Positions 5,311 to 12,913 of a stretch of 16,391 nucleotides of DNA are shown piece after piece. Origin of the DNA: Caryophanales bacterium UBA1231 (lineage in GTDB: Bacteria; Bacillota_I; Bacilli_A; ML615J-28; CAG-313); NCBI GenBank assembly GCA_002309035.1, contig DBWT01000067.1, positions 4,002 through 20,392 of the forward strand, in the 5' to 3' direction. The notes beneath the pieces were generated by a model. That model did not search any database, was not told where the DNA came from, and saw only the letters and a list, made by a program, of their open reading frames with translations. Position 1 is the stretch's first letter, and every line of letters begins with the position of its first letter. The position numbers and the translations under genes are program-made.

Positions 5311-7691
5311 TATTGTTCAACCTCTTCCATAACAAAGAATTCTAAGACATCATCAATCTTAATATCATTATAGTTTTCAATTGTCATACCACAATCATAT
5401 CCTGCTTTAACTTCTTTGACATCATCTTTGAAACGTCTTAAACTAGAAAGTTTACCAGTATATATAACAATACTATTTCTGATTAAACGTACACCACTAT
5501 TTCTAGTGACTATACCACTTGTAACCATACAACCGGCGATAGTACCAATTTTTGATACTTTGAAGATTTCACGAACTTCGGCTTGACCTGTAATCTTTTC
5601 TTCATAAACTGGGTCAAGTAAGCCTTTAGCTGCTTTTTCAATATCTTCTTGAAGTTTATAGATAATTGAATATGTTCTGATTTCAACACTGTGTTCTTTT
5701 GCCATATCAACTATATATGCAAGAGGACGAACATTGAAGCATATGATAATTGCTTTTGATGCTATCGCAAGATTAATATCTGATTCAACAACGCCACCAA
5801 CACCGCTAGAAATAATTTCAATATTAGTACCCTCAATTTTTGTTTTTTCAAGTAAGCCTTTTATGGCTTCAATTGAACCTTGAACATCACATTTTAGAAT
5901 TAAGTTAAGTTGTTTAATATCTTCACTACTTCTATTCTTTAACATTTCAGATAAAGTAATGGCTGAACCAACACCTTTTTCTTTTTCGAATTTCTTAAAT
6001 GCTCTAGCTTCAGCTACTTCTCTAGCTTTCTTTTCGTTGTTGTAAATCATGAACTTTTCACCAGCAAATGGAACTTCAACTAAACCTGTAACTTCGACTG
6101 GTTTTGAAGGTTCAGCAATTTGAACTGGGCGACCTAATTCATTTGTCATTGAACGTATTTTACCATATGTATTACCAACAACTAAAACATCGCCAATTTT
6201 GATTTGACCATTTTGAACAAGAAGTGTTGCTACTGGTCCTTTGTTTTTATCTAATCTTGCTTCAATTACGACACCTAAACCTAAACGATTTGGATTAGCT
6301 TTAAGGTCTCTCATATCTGCAACTAAAAGAATCATTTCTAATAATTCATTAACACCATCACCTCGTAAAGCTGAAATAGGAACGAAAATTGTATCTCCAC
6401 CCCATTCTTCAGCAAGAAGTCCATATTCTGTTAATTCTTGTTTAATTCTTTCTGGATTTGCTGTTGGTTTATCCATTTTGTTGATTGCTACAATAATTGG
6501 AACTTTAGCAGCTTGTGCATGTTCAATAGCTTCTCTTGTTTGTGGCATAACGCCATCATCAGCAGCAACAACTAAAACAACGATATCAGTGATTTGTGCT
6601 CCACGTGCTCTCATTTCAGTGAATGCAGCGTGTCCTGGTGTATCGATGAATGTAATTAAACGATCATTCTTTTCTACTTGATAAGCACCGATATGTTGTG
6701 TAATACCACCTGCTTCGCCTTGAACAACGTGAGTAGCACGAATATTATCGATTAATGTTGTTTTACCATGGTCAACGTGACCCATAACAGTAACTACTGG
6801 TGGACGAGATACTAGATCTTTTTCATCATCAACGATTTCCATTTCATCGAATCTTGTCATATCAGTAATTGCTTTATCTTGAACTTCAAAACCATAGTCC
6901 ATCGCAATCAACTCAGTTGTTTCTCTATCAAGTGGTGAATTGGCACCTGCCATAACACCCATAGAAACAAATAGTTTTTTAACAAGTTCTGTTACAGAAA
7001 TGTCCATACCTTCAGCAATTTCTAAAGTTGTCATTCCACTTTCAAAATAAAGAATCTTATTTTCAAGATCAGATTTTTGATCTTTTTTATTTTTGAATTT
7101 ATTATCTTTATTACGTTTTTTGCGATTAGGATCTTTATCAGAAACACGATGTTGATTTTTATTACGTGCGTTTCTCGCAATCTCATATTCATCTTCATCT
7201 TCAAATAATTCATATTTAGATAAAGATTCTTCATCAACGATTCTTGTTTCAATATCATCTTTTGATAAGATGATTGTTTTTGGTTTTTGAACTTCAGGTT
7301 TTGCCTCTACTTGTGGTTGAGCAACATTCTTTGGTGTTTCAACCTTTTGTTGAGGATTAGTTTGTTGTTTTGGTGTTTCTTTTACTTCAGCTTTTGCTTG
7401 AGGTTTTTGTGTAGGCTTGTTTTGAACAGGCTTTGTCTCAACTTTAGGTTGAGATTTTGAAACAGGTTTTGCTTCTACTTGTGGTTTAGCTGGAGCTTCT
7501 TTTTTAGATGGAAGAGGCTTAGCTTTTTTAAATGGATATGCTACTCCATATTTCTTAGCTAATTTCTTTTCAATAATTGGTTCAACTTCACTTTCTTCTT
7601 GTTGATCAATATTAGCCTCAACATTGTCAAGAAGCTTTAACAATTCCTTAACATCAACATTAAATATTTGTGCTAATTCTTTAACTTTCAT
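5310..7691 (-). CDS. infB: Translation initiation factor IF-2
   Basis: A 793-residue GTPase that brings initiator fMet-tRNA to the 30S subunit and promotes subunit joining. An N-terminal IF2_N domain (MKVKELAQIFNVDVKELLKLL) is followed by a Lys/Pro/Gln-rich disordered linker (about 55-145) and an acidic then basic stretch (about 155-215). A second IF2_N-like domain (about 219-270, TTLEIAEGMDISVTELVKKL) precedes the G domain, with G1 GHVDHGKT (304-311), G3 DTPGH (350-354) and G4 NKMD (404-407). The beta-barrel and fMet-tRNA-binding C-terminal domains follow. I place the start at the ATG at 7691, which has AAAAGGGGG upstream and begins with the family's usual first residues; the in-frame TTG at 7724 lies upstream of that site. 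The last base of the stop overlaps the rbfA start. Confidence 0.97.
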   Translation of the reverse strand: MKVKELAQIFNVDVKELLKLLDNVEANIDQQEESEVEPIIEKKLAKKYGVAYPFKKAKPLPSKKEAPAKPQVEAKPVSKSQPKVETKPVQNKPTQKPQAKAEVKETPKQQTNPQQKVETPKNVAQPQVEAKPEVQKPKTIILSKDDIETRIVDEESLSKYELFEDEDEYEIARNARNKNQHRVSDKDPNRKKRNKDNKFKNKKDQKSDLENKILYFESGMTTLEIAEGMDISVTELVKKLFVSMGVMAGANSPLDRETTELIAMDYGFEVQDKAITDMTRFDEMEIVDDEKDLVSRPPVVTVMGHVDHGKTTLIDNIRATHVVQGEAGGITQHIGAYQVEKNDRLITFIDTPGHAAFTEMRARGAQITDIVVLVVAADDGVMPQTREAIEHAQAAKVPIIVAINKMDKPTANPERIKQELTEYGLLAEEWGGDTIFVPISALRGDGVNELLEMILLVADMRDLKANPNRLGLGVVIEARLDKNKGPVATLLVQNGQIKIGDVLVVGNTYGKIRSMTNELGRPVQIAEPSKPVEVTGLVEVPFAGEKFMIYNNEKKAREVAEARAFKKFEKEKGVGSAITLSEMLKNRSSEDIKQLNLILKCDVQGSIEAIKGLLEKTKIEGTNIEIISSGVGGVVESDINLAIASKAIIICFNVRPLAYIVDMAKEHSVEIRTYSIIYKLQEDIEKAAKGLLDPVYEEKITGQAEVREIFKVSKIGTIAGCMVTSGIVTRNSGVRLIRNSIVIYTGKLSSLRRFKDDVKEVKAGYDCGMTIENYNDIKIDDVLEFFVMEEVEQ

Positions 7692-7737
7692 AGGCTTTGT
7701 ACCCCCTTTTATTATTTTAAGCAAACATTAACTATCT

Positions 7738-8037
7738 TTATGATTCTAGTTCTTTCATGATTGCTTTAGTAAATCCTTCATCATCTATACCAATAATCAT
7801 TGTTTTTTTGCCAATTGTCTTTAAATAAGTATCACTATCATACTTTATAATTACTGGTACTTTGTAGAAAAATGCTTTCTTTTCTATTTTATCAATTAAA
7901 CTCGAAGATGCATCTGATGAAATCATTACTAAATGTAATTTTTGTTTTTGTAAACTACTAATAACTGTATCAGTGCCACAAACTAAATGACGGCTTTTAA
8001 AGCATAAGCCAATTAATTGTAATACTTTATCTGTCAT
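7738..8037 (-). CDS. ylxQ: YlxQ, L7Ae-like RNA-binding protein
   Basis: The 99-residue product matches the small L7Ae/L30e-fold proteins encoded between ylxR and infB in Firmicutes. It shows the helix/strand pattern LIGLCFKSRHLVCGTDTV, then the typical LHLVMISSDAS strand and a KVPVII strand. It probably binds kink-turn RNA in the cytoplasm, by family knowledge. Its ATG overlaps the rnpM stop by 4 bases (ATGA), so translation is coupled. A gap of 46 bases to infB holds the infB ribosome binding site. Confidence 0.88.
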   Translation of the reverse strand: MTDKVLQLIGLCFKSRHLVCGTDTVISSLQKQKLHLVMISSDASSSLIDKIEKKAFFYKVPVIIKYDSDTYLKTIGKKTMIIGIDDEGFTKAIMKELES

Positions 8038-8300
8038 TTAAGCATTTCCCTTAATTTATCATATATTTCATCGCTAACTTTAGTTTCTAAAACATCATCT
8101 AAAATATGCTTTTTTTGAGCAAGGTCAATGACTTTTAAATCTTTTGTAAGATATGCTCCATGACCTTTTTGTTTTCCATTAGCAGTCTCATCAACAATTA
8201 TTTCATTTTCATTTGTTCTAACAATTCTAAACATTTCATTTTTTGGATGTTGTTCTTTTGTGACAACACATTTTCTTAAAGGTATTTTTTTGTTTACCAT
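8034..8300 (-). CDS. rnpM: RnpM (YlxR), RNase P modulator
   Basis: The 88-residue product is of the YlxR/DUF448 family. The signature RKCVVTKEQHPKNEMFRIVR (9-28) and GHGAYLTKDL are present; the usual GRGAY reads GHGAY here, a minor change in a basic RNA-binding patch. In Bacillus subtilis this protein was reported to bind the RNase P RNA and modulate its activity; applying this here is by homology. GAGGT lies 7 bases before the start. The gene ends in TGA, which shows that TGA is a stop codon in this organism. Confidence 0.9.
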   Translation of the reverse strand: MVNKKIPLRKCVVTKEQHPKNEMFRIVRTNENEIIVDETANGKQKGHGAYLTKDLKVIDLAQKKHILDDVLETKVSDEIYDKLREMLK

Positions 8301-8314
8301 ATTAATACCTCAAA

Positions 8315-9394
8315 TTATATAGCATTAATCTTGAATTGAATATTATCGCGATAAGCTGTTGTTTCATCTTTAATATCAATTTTCCAACCAGTAACGATTG
8401 ATGCTAAACGAACGTTTTGACCAGCTTTACCGATGGCTAAAGAAAATTGCATGTCAGGAACAATAACTAATGCTTGACGTTTTTCTTTGTCTGCCATAAC
8501 ACTTAAAACAGCAGCAGGAGATAATGCTCCAGCAATTAGTTTGATTGGATCATCGCTCCAAACAAATAAATCAATTCTTTCACCATTTAGTGCAGCATTA
8601 ATTCTCTTAATTCTTGAACCCTGTGGACCAACACATGCTCCTTTTGGATCAATGTTTGGATCATCAGTACGTAAAGCAATCTTTGTTCTTGAACCAGCTT
8701 CTCTTGCCATTTTAACAATTTCGATTGTACCATCAGAAATTTCAGGAATATTTTGTTCAAGTAATCTTTTAACGATACCTTCATTAGCACGTGAAACATA
8801 TACTTTAGGGCCTTTTGAAGTTTCTTCAACTTTTGAGATATAAACTTGAACTCTTTGGCCGATTGCGAACTCTTCACCACCTAATGATTCTTTTTTAGGC
8901 ATGTAGGCATCTGAATCCATACCAATACTTAAGATATATGCTTCAGGAAGAACTCTAACAACTGTACCAGAAATCATTTCATTTTCGTGTTCTTTGAAGA
9001 ATTCATAGGCTCTTTTTCTTCCTAATTCTTTTAGGCCTTGAGAGAATACTTGTTTAAATTGTGAAGCACCTTTTCTTGAAATGTCTTTATCGATATTAAT
9101 TCTTGTCTTTAATACTGTACCTACTTTGACGCGTTCTTTAATTTTCTTAGCTTCATCTAAGTACAATTGACCAGCAGGTCCTTCAGGATCAATTTCAGAA
9201 ACAACATATTTATATTCAATTATTTTGATTTCTTTCTTTTCATAATTAAATTCAACGTGGATATCTCCATTGAAACCATCAGCATTGCAGGCTTTTTTTA
9301 ATGCTATTTCAACTTTTGATAAAACATCTTCTAATGTTAGATTCTTTTCAAAAGCAACTGCTTCAGCAAATTCATAAAAACTCTTACTTGTCAT
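8315..9394 (-). CDS. nusA: Transcription termination/antitermination protein NusA
   Basis: The 359-residue product is the compact Gram-positive form of NusA, which binds RNA polymerase and nascent RNA to modulate pausing and termination. The N-terminal RNA polymerase-binding domain spans about 1-125 (SKSFYEFAEAVAFEKNL at the start, then ISRKGASQFKQVFSQGL). The S1 domain is about 140-203 (SGTVVRVLPEAYILSIG). KH1 is about 228-285 with VGPQGSRIK at 255-263, and KH2 about 300-345 with IGKAGQNVRLA at 321-331. The acidic repeats of the long proteobacterial form are absent, as expected. The ribosome binding site AGGAGG overlaps the rimP stop codon, so the genes are tightly coupled. NusA is a good candidate to act on the terminator-like hairpin in this operon's own leader. 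Confidence 0.97.
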   Translation of the reverse strand: MTSKSFYEFAEAVAFEKNLTLEDVLSKVEIALKKACNADGFNGDIHVEFNYEKKEIKIIEYKYVVSEIDPEGPAGQLYLDEAKKIKERVKVGTVLKTRINIDKDISRKGASQFKQVFSQGLKELGRKRAYEFFKEHENEMISGTVVRVLPEAYILSIGMDSDAYMPKKESLGGEEFAIGQRVQVYISKVEETSKGPKVYVSRANEGIVKRLLEQNIPEISDGTIEIVKMAREAGSRTKIALRTDDPNIDPKGACVGPQGSRIKRINAALNGERIDLFVWSDDPIKLIAGALSPAAVLSVMADKEKRQALVIVPDMQFSLAIGKAGQNVRLASIVTGWKIDIKDETTAYRDNIQFKINAI

Positions 9395-9402
9395 AATTCC
9401 TC

Positions 9403-9882
9403 CTAAAATTTAACAGCCAATCTAATAAACTTAATATTAGATTTGTTAATTTCTATATCTATTTTTCTTGTTTTATTCATTGTTTGAATGATTAGAAGGC
9501 CATTATTAAAACTCATTAAAACGCCTTCGAAAGTATTGATTTTCATTTTACCAATTGTTATGTAATCTTTTAAATCAATGTGAACATATTTGCCAATTGA
9601 TTTTTGAATTGCTTCATCGTTTTTTAATGGACGTTCTAATCCAACTGATGAAACTTCTAGTGTATAAGCTGTTGATATTAAATCAGCTTCATCTAATAAG
9701 ATATTTAATTTATCACTTACTAAAGTAGTATCATCAGTAGAAACATAGTCTTCTTTATCAATGAGAATTTCTAAAATAAATTCACCAAATTCTTTTTTGA
9801 AATTGACTTCAACCAATTCAATATTATTTCTGTCACATATAGGATAAGTCATATCCCAAATCTTTTTTTCTAAATCATTCAT
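9403..9882 (-). CDS. rimP: Ribosome maturation factor RimP
   Basis: The 159-residue product is the first gene of the operon and matches RimP, needed for 30S subunit maturation. It has the N-terminal alpha/beta domain with VEVNFKKEFGEFILEILIDKE in pieces, followed by the C-terminal SH3-like barrel starting after YTLEVSSVGLERPL (the family's YxLEVSSPGxxRPL, with Val for Pro). The chosen ATG at 9882 has AGGAG at 9 bases. Two out-of-frame ATGs lie between the binding site and this start (see findings). The gene has a strong promoter and a leader hairpin upstream. Confidence 0.92.
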   Translation of the reverse strand: MNDLEKKIWDMTYPICDRNNIELVEVNFKKEFGEFILEILIDKEDYVSTDDTTLVSDKLNILLDEADLISTAYTLEVSSVGLERPLKNDEAIQKSIGKYVHIDLKDYITIGKMKINTFEGVLMSFNNGLLIIQTMNKTRKIDIEINKSNIKFIRLAVKF

Positions 9883-9896
9883 ACATACATACTCCT

Positions 9897-9927
9897 AAAA
9901 TAAAGAGCGAGTATCAAATACTCACTC
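9897..9927 (-). terminator. Terminator-like hairpin in the rimP-nusA leader (attenuator candidate)
   Basis: On the minus strand, GAGTGAGTAT (9927-9918) pairs with ATACTCGCTC (9914-9905) through 10 bp including one G-U pair, around a 3-base loop, followed by UUUAUUUU (9904-9897). It lies between the operon's promoter and the rimP ribosome binding site. The flanking genes diverge, so no upstream transcript needs ending here. Confidence 0.6.
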
Positions 9928-9950
9928 ATTAAGTGTACTATTTATGATTT

Positions 9951-9979
9951 ATTATACCAAATGGATATCAAAAAGTCAA
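9951..9979 (-). promoter_or_regulatory. Promoter of the rimP-nusA-infB operon
   Basis: Minus strand TTGACT (9979-9974), a 17-bp spacer, and TATAAT (9956-9951) preceded by TG plus one base (TGGTATAAT), an extended -10. The predicted start is near 9944, giving a leader of about 60 bases that holds the terminator-like hairpin. Confidence 0.8.
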
Positions 9980-10052
9980 ATTAATAATAAATAATTAAAA
10001 TTCTTTAGAAAAACTATTATTTATAAATTATCTTATTATTCATCTAAAACAC

Positions 10053-10090
10053 TTGAAAAAAAGATAAAAATGAGGTAAACTCATTATACT
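10053..10090 (+). promoter_or_regulatory. Promoter region of the nucleoside kinase gene
   Basis: TTGAAA (10053-10058), 17 bp, TAAACT (10076-10081) is the best-spaced pair. TATACT (10085-10090) is a better -10 alone but has no -35 at a normal distance. An inverted repeat, AATGAG-N5-CTCATT (10069-10085), overlaps the likely -10. Confidence 0.45.
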
Positions 10091-10111
10091 CAAAAGAAAG
10101 GAGTACATCAT

Positions 10112-11758
10112 ATGATTAAAATAATTAGCAAAGATAAAACATATGAAGTAGAAAAAGGAACTACTTTACTTGATCTTTTATCAGATGATGAAAAAAAGAA
10201 ATATTTTACATGTTTAGTTAATGGACGCGTGCGAGAACTTAATTTCAAAATTAGTTTTGATGCTGAAATTGAATTTTTAGATATAACTAACATTGAATCA
10301 ATGAAAGCATATGAAGCAAGCTTAAGATATCTTATTTGTAAAGCTTTCAATGAATTATATCCTAATGTTGAAATAATCTTTTCTTATAATGTATCAAGAT
10401 CGATTTTTATTAGAAGCATAACACCTGGTTTTATTATTGATAATGCTGTAGTATGCAATATTAGAAATTACATCGATGAACTTGTTAAAAGAGATTTACC
10501 TATTGAAAGAAATACTTTCACAATTGATGAAGCAAAAGAAATCTATAAGAAATTTAATTTCCATGATAAGATTGATCTATTAAAATATCGTCCAGATAAT
10601 TTTGTCCATCTTTATAAATGTGGTGACTACTATGATTATATGCATGCATATATGGTGCCATCAACAGGCTTTATTTCAAAATATATAATTAAACCATATT
10701 CACCTGGTATAATCATTCAATATCCAAGAGCTGAAAAAGATGGTCAAATTCCAAAATTTGAGGAATCAAGAGTATATGGAAAAACCTTAAAAGCTGCATC
10801 AAGCTGGGCTAGAATGATTGGTGCTGAATCAATCAGCAAAATCAACACACATACAATCGATAAAGCTCAAAGAGATTTTATTCAAATTTGTGAAACAAAA
10901 CACAATAATATGCTTGCAGAACTTGGTGAAATGATTGCTAATGACATTGATAATATCCGTCTTATAGCAATCGCTGGTCCATCTAGTAGTGGTAAAACAA
11001 CATTTTCAAATCGTTTAAAAATTGAATTAATGTCTAGAGGTATTACACCTGTCACACTAAGTATGGATAATTATTATCTAGATCGCGATAAAATCAAACC
11101 AGATAAAAATGGTAACTTAGATTTAGAAGATATCAATACTTTAGATATTGAACTATTCAATCAACAAATGTTAGCTCTTATCAATGGTGAAGAAGTTGAA
11201 ATGCCAAAGTTTGATTTTACAATTGCTAAAAGAGTAAAAGGTGATATAGTTAAAGTACCACACAATTCACCAATTATTATCGAAGGTATTCATGCTTTAA
11301 ATGAATTGATGAGTCAATCAATTCCATCACATCAAAAATTCAAAATCTTCATTTCACCACAAATGCAGGTGAATATTGATAATCATTCACCATTATCAAC
11401 AACAGATTTAAGATTAATTAGAAGAATTGTTCGTGATAAACAATTTAGAAATGCCTCAGCAGAACATACACTATCAATGTGGAAATCAGTTAGAAATGGG
11501 GAATTTAAATGGATTTATCCTCATCAAGAATCATCTAATTATGTCTATAATTCAGAATTAACATATGAACTTTGCGTTCTAAAGAAATATGCATTACCAC
11601 TTTTAAAAGAAATTAAAGCTGATAGTCCATATTTCATTACAGCCAATCGTCTAATTAAATATTTAAAATATTTCAATGAAATTGATGAATCTGCTATTCC
11701 ATGTAATTCACTTATTAGAGAATTCATTGGTGGTAGTTGTTTCGATGTCAATGAATAA
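10112..11758 (+). CDS. TGS-domain uridine kinase-like nucleoside kinase
   Basis: The 548-residue product has three parts. Residues 1-60 form a TGS domain (MIKIISKDKTYEVEKGTTLLDLL) as in threonyl-tRNA synthetases. Residues about 65-270 resemble the second additional domain of those synthetases (MKAYEASLRYLICKAF, YRPDNFVHLYKCGDYYD). Residues about 280-490 form a uridine kinase/phosphoribulokinase-like P-loop domain with Walker A GPSSSGKT (289-296) and SMDNYYLDRDK. It should phosphorylate a nucleoside, most likely uridine or cytidine, in the cytoplasm; the exact substrate cannot be read from the sequence. The architecture is known in Firmicutes and related bacteria, so the fusion is not new. The ribosome binding site is GAAAGGAG (10096-10103). 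The gene stands alone with its own promoter and a terminator shared with the convergent operon. Confidence 0.88.
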   Translation: MIKIISKDKTYEVEKGTTLLDLLSDDEKKKYFTCLVNGRVRELNFKISFDAEIEFLDITNIESMKAYEASLRYLICKAFNELYPNVEIIFSYNVSRSIFIRSITPGFIIDNAVVCNIRNYIDELVKRDLPIERNTFTIDEAKEIYKKFNFHDKIDLLKYRPDNFVHLYKCGDYYDYMHAYMVPSTGFISKYIIKPYSPGIIIQYPRAEKDGQIPKFEESRVYGKTLKAASSWARMIGAESISKINTHTIDKAQRDFIQICETKHNNMLAELGEMIANDIDNIRLIAIAGPSSSGKTTFSNRLKIELMSRGITPVTLSMDNYYLDRDKIKPDKNGNLDLEDINTLDIELFNQQMLALINGEEVEMPKFDFTIAKRVKGDIVKVPHNSPIIIEGIHALNELMSQSIPSHQKFKIFISPQMQVNIDNHSPLSTTDLRLIRRIVRDKQFRNASAEHTLSMWKSVRNGEFKWIYPHQESSNYVYNSELTYELCVLKKYALPLLKEIKADSPYFITANRLIKYLKYFNEIDESAIPCNSLIREFIGGSCFDVNE

Positions 11759-11796
11759 AAAGAAGCGTAGGAACTTAATAGTTCTTACGCTTTTTG
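11757..11796. terminator. Bidirectional terminator between the kinase gene and the SpoU methyltransferase gene
   Basis: AAGCGTAGGAAC (11763-11774) pairs with GTTCTTACGCTT (11781-11792), a 12-bp stem with one G-T pair and a 6-base loop. T-rich DNA follows on the plus strand, and A-rich DNA precedes it, giving a U tract for the minus strand. It overlaps the stop codon of the minus-strand gene. Confidence 0.88.
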
Positions 11797-12522
11797 TAAT
11801 TGATATAATATAATGCTGTGAGCAATTGAAACATTGAGTGATTCAACATCATTTTGAAGTGGAATGATTATTGCCTCATCAGCCATTTGCTTTGATAAAT
11901 CACTTACTCCATTTGCTTCATTGCCTAAAACAAGACAATATTTCTTTTCAACTTTTAATTCATCTAGTGTTTTTTGAGCTTTCAAATCAGTAGTAATTAT
12001 TTGAACATTTTCTTTCTTTAAAAGATCATAAATCTTTTTTAAATCATCAACATATATATGTGCTTTAAAAATTGTACCTTGTGTTGCTCTAATTGTTTTT
12101 TCATTGAAAGGATCAACTGAATCACTAGATAATAAAATATTAGTAACACCTAAAGCAATTGAAGTTCTAATGATTGTTCCTAAATTACCAGGGTCATTGA
12201 CATTATCAAGTAAAACAAAGCAATCACCAGTTGGGAAAGTTTGTTCTTTCATTTTAACTACACCTAAAATATTTTGAGGTGTCATGGTTGTTGAAAGCTT
12301 TGAAATGATTTGTTCAGTAACTAAGATTTGTCTAGCATCATATTCTTTTAATAATGCTTCATCATTTGATAATACAACAGAAAGTCTCTTGGCTTTCTTT
12401 GCTTCATCAACTAAATGCTTACCTTCGATTATGAATTCTTTAAAAAGAGTTCGATTCTTTTTTTGATGAAGACTATTTAAATATTTTATGTATTCGTTGT
12501 TAATTGATGTAATGTTTTCCAT
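11785..12522 (-). CDS. SpoU/TrmH-family RNA 2'-O-methyltransferase
   Basis: The 245-residue product has an N-terminal L30e-like substrate-binding domain (about 1-90, with FIIEGKHLVDEA) and a SPOUT knot domain. The three SpoU motifs are intact: NDPGNLGTIIRT (109-120), LVLGNEANGVS (198-208) and IPLQNDVESLNVSIAHSIILY (starting at 220). It should methylate a ribose 2'-OH using S-adenosylmethionine, probably in 23S rRNA; size and layout resemble Bacillus YsgA, but the target base is inference. No good ribosome binding site lies before the ATG. The start is 1 base after the stop of the membrane protein gene (TAATATG), so translation is probably coupled. Confidence 0.88.
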   Translation of the reverse strand: MENITSINNEYIKYLNSLHQKKNRTLFKEFIIEGKHLVDEAKKAKRLSVVLSNDEALLKEYDARQILVTEQIISKLSTTMTPQNILGVVKMKEQTFPTGDCFVLLDNVNDPGNLGTIIRTSIALGVTNILLSSDSVDPFNEKTIRATQGTIFKAHIYVDDLKKIYDLLKKENVQIITTDLKAQKTLDELKVEKKYCLVLGNEANGVSDLSKQMADEAIIIPLQNDVESLNVSIAHSIILYQLQKA

Positions 12523-12523
12523 A

Positions 12524-12901
12524 TTATGAAAGTGGGATAATAACTATTTTAATCAAACAAATAATAAATGAGATTAGAAATGATAATAGAAAGACTCCTG
12601 ATAATATTAGATATGTTTTCTTATTTTCTTTTGTTTTTAAGAAAAATAAAGGAACAACATCAAGGATTAATAATCCCACAGGATAAATTAAATAAGAAAC
12701 AACAACTAATGTTACTACTTGGAAATGTTCTGTTAAGTTTTGGGCAGCATTAGTAGATATCATACTAATACATATTTGATATGTAATTAATTGATAAAGT
12801 GGAAATAAACTAAAAACAATTAGTACCGCAACATAAAACCAAATCCAAAGCGATACTTTGTTTAAAAACGAATCCATTTTAGTTTGATCATTATTATCCA
12901 T
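12524..12901 (-). CDS. Small multi-pass membrane protein of unknown function
   Basis: I do not recognise a family. The 125 residues start with a short Asp/Asn-rich cytoplasmic stretch. Hydrophobic segments follow at about 16-39 (WIWFYVAVLIVFSLFPLY), 59-88 (long enough for one or two helices, with LVVVSYLIYPVGLLILDVV) and 94-124, separated by a Lys-rich loop (KTKENKK). There are three or four membrane spans and no Cys or obvious active-site motif. The ribosome binding site is strong (AAAGGAGT). It lies 12 bases after thiI and 1 base before the methyltransferase gene, inside the nifZ operon, so it is co-transcribed with RNA-modification genes; a functional link is not shown. Confidence 0.7.
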   Translation of the reverse strand: MDNNDQTKMDSFLNKVSLWIWFYVAVLIVFSLFPLYQLITYQICISMISTNAAQNLTEHFQVVTLVVVSYLIYPVGLLILDVVPLFFLKTKENKKTYLILSGVFLLSFLISFIICLIKIVIIPLS

Positions 12902-12913
12902 ATTGACTCCTTT

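Noticed and set aside
6241..6681. 146-codon plus-strand ORF opposite the IF-2 G domain
   Set aside because: It is the complement of a highly conserved GTPase region and has no features of its own.
7300..7500. Repeated Lys/Pro/Gln-rich segment in infB as a possible recombination or transfer scar
   Set aside because: IF-2 linkers are commonly low-complexity and repetitive, and both flanking domains are intact.
7692..7724. TTG start that would extend IF-2 by 11 residues
   Set aside because: The strong GGGGG binding site lies within this stretch and serves the ATG at 7691, whose product begins like other IF-2 proteins.
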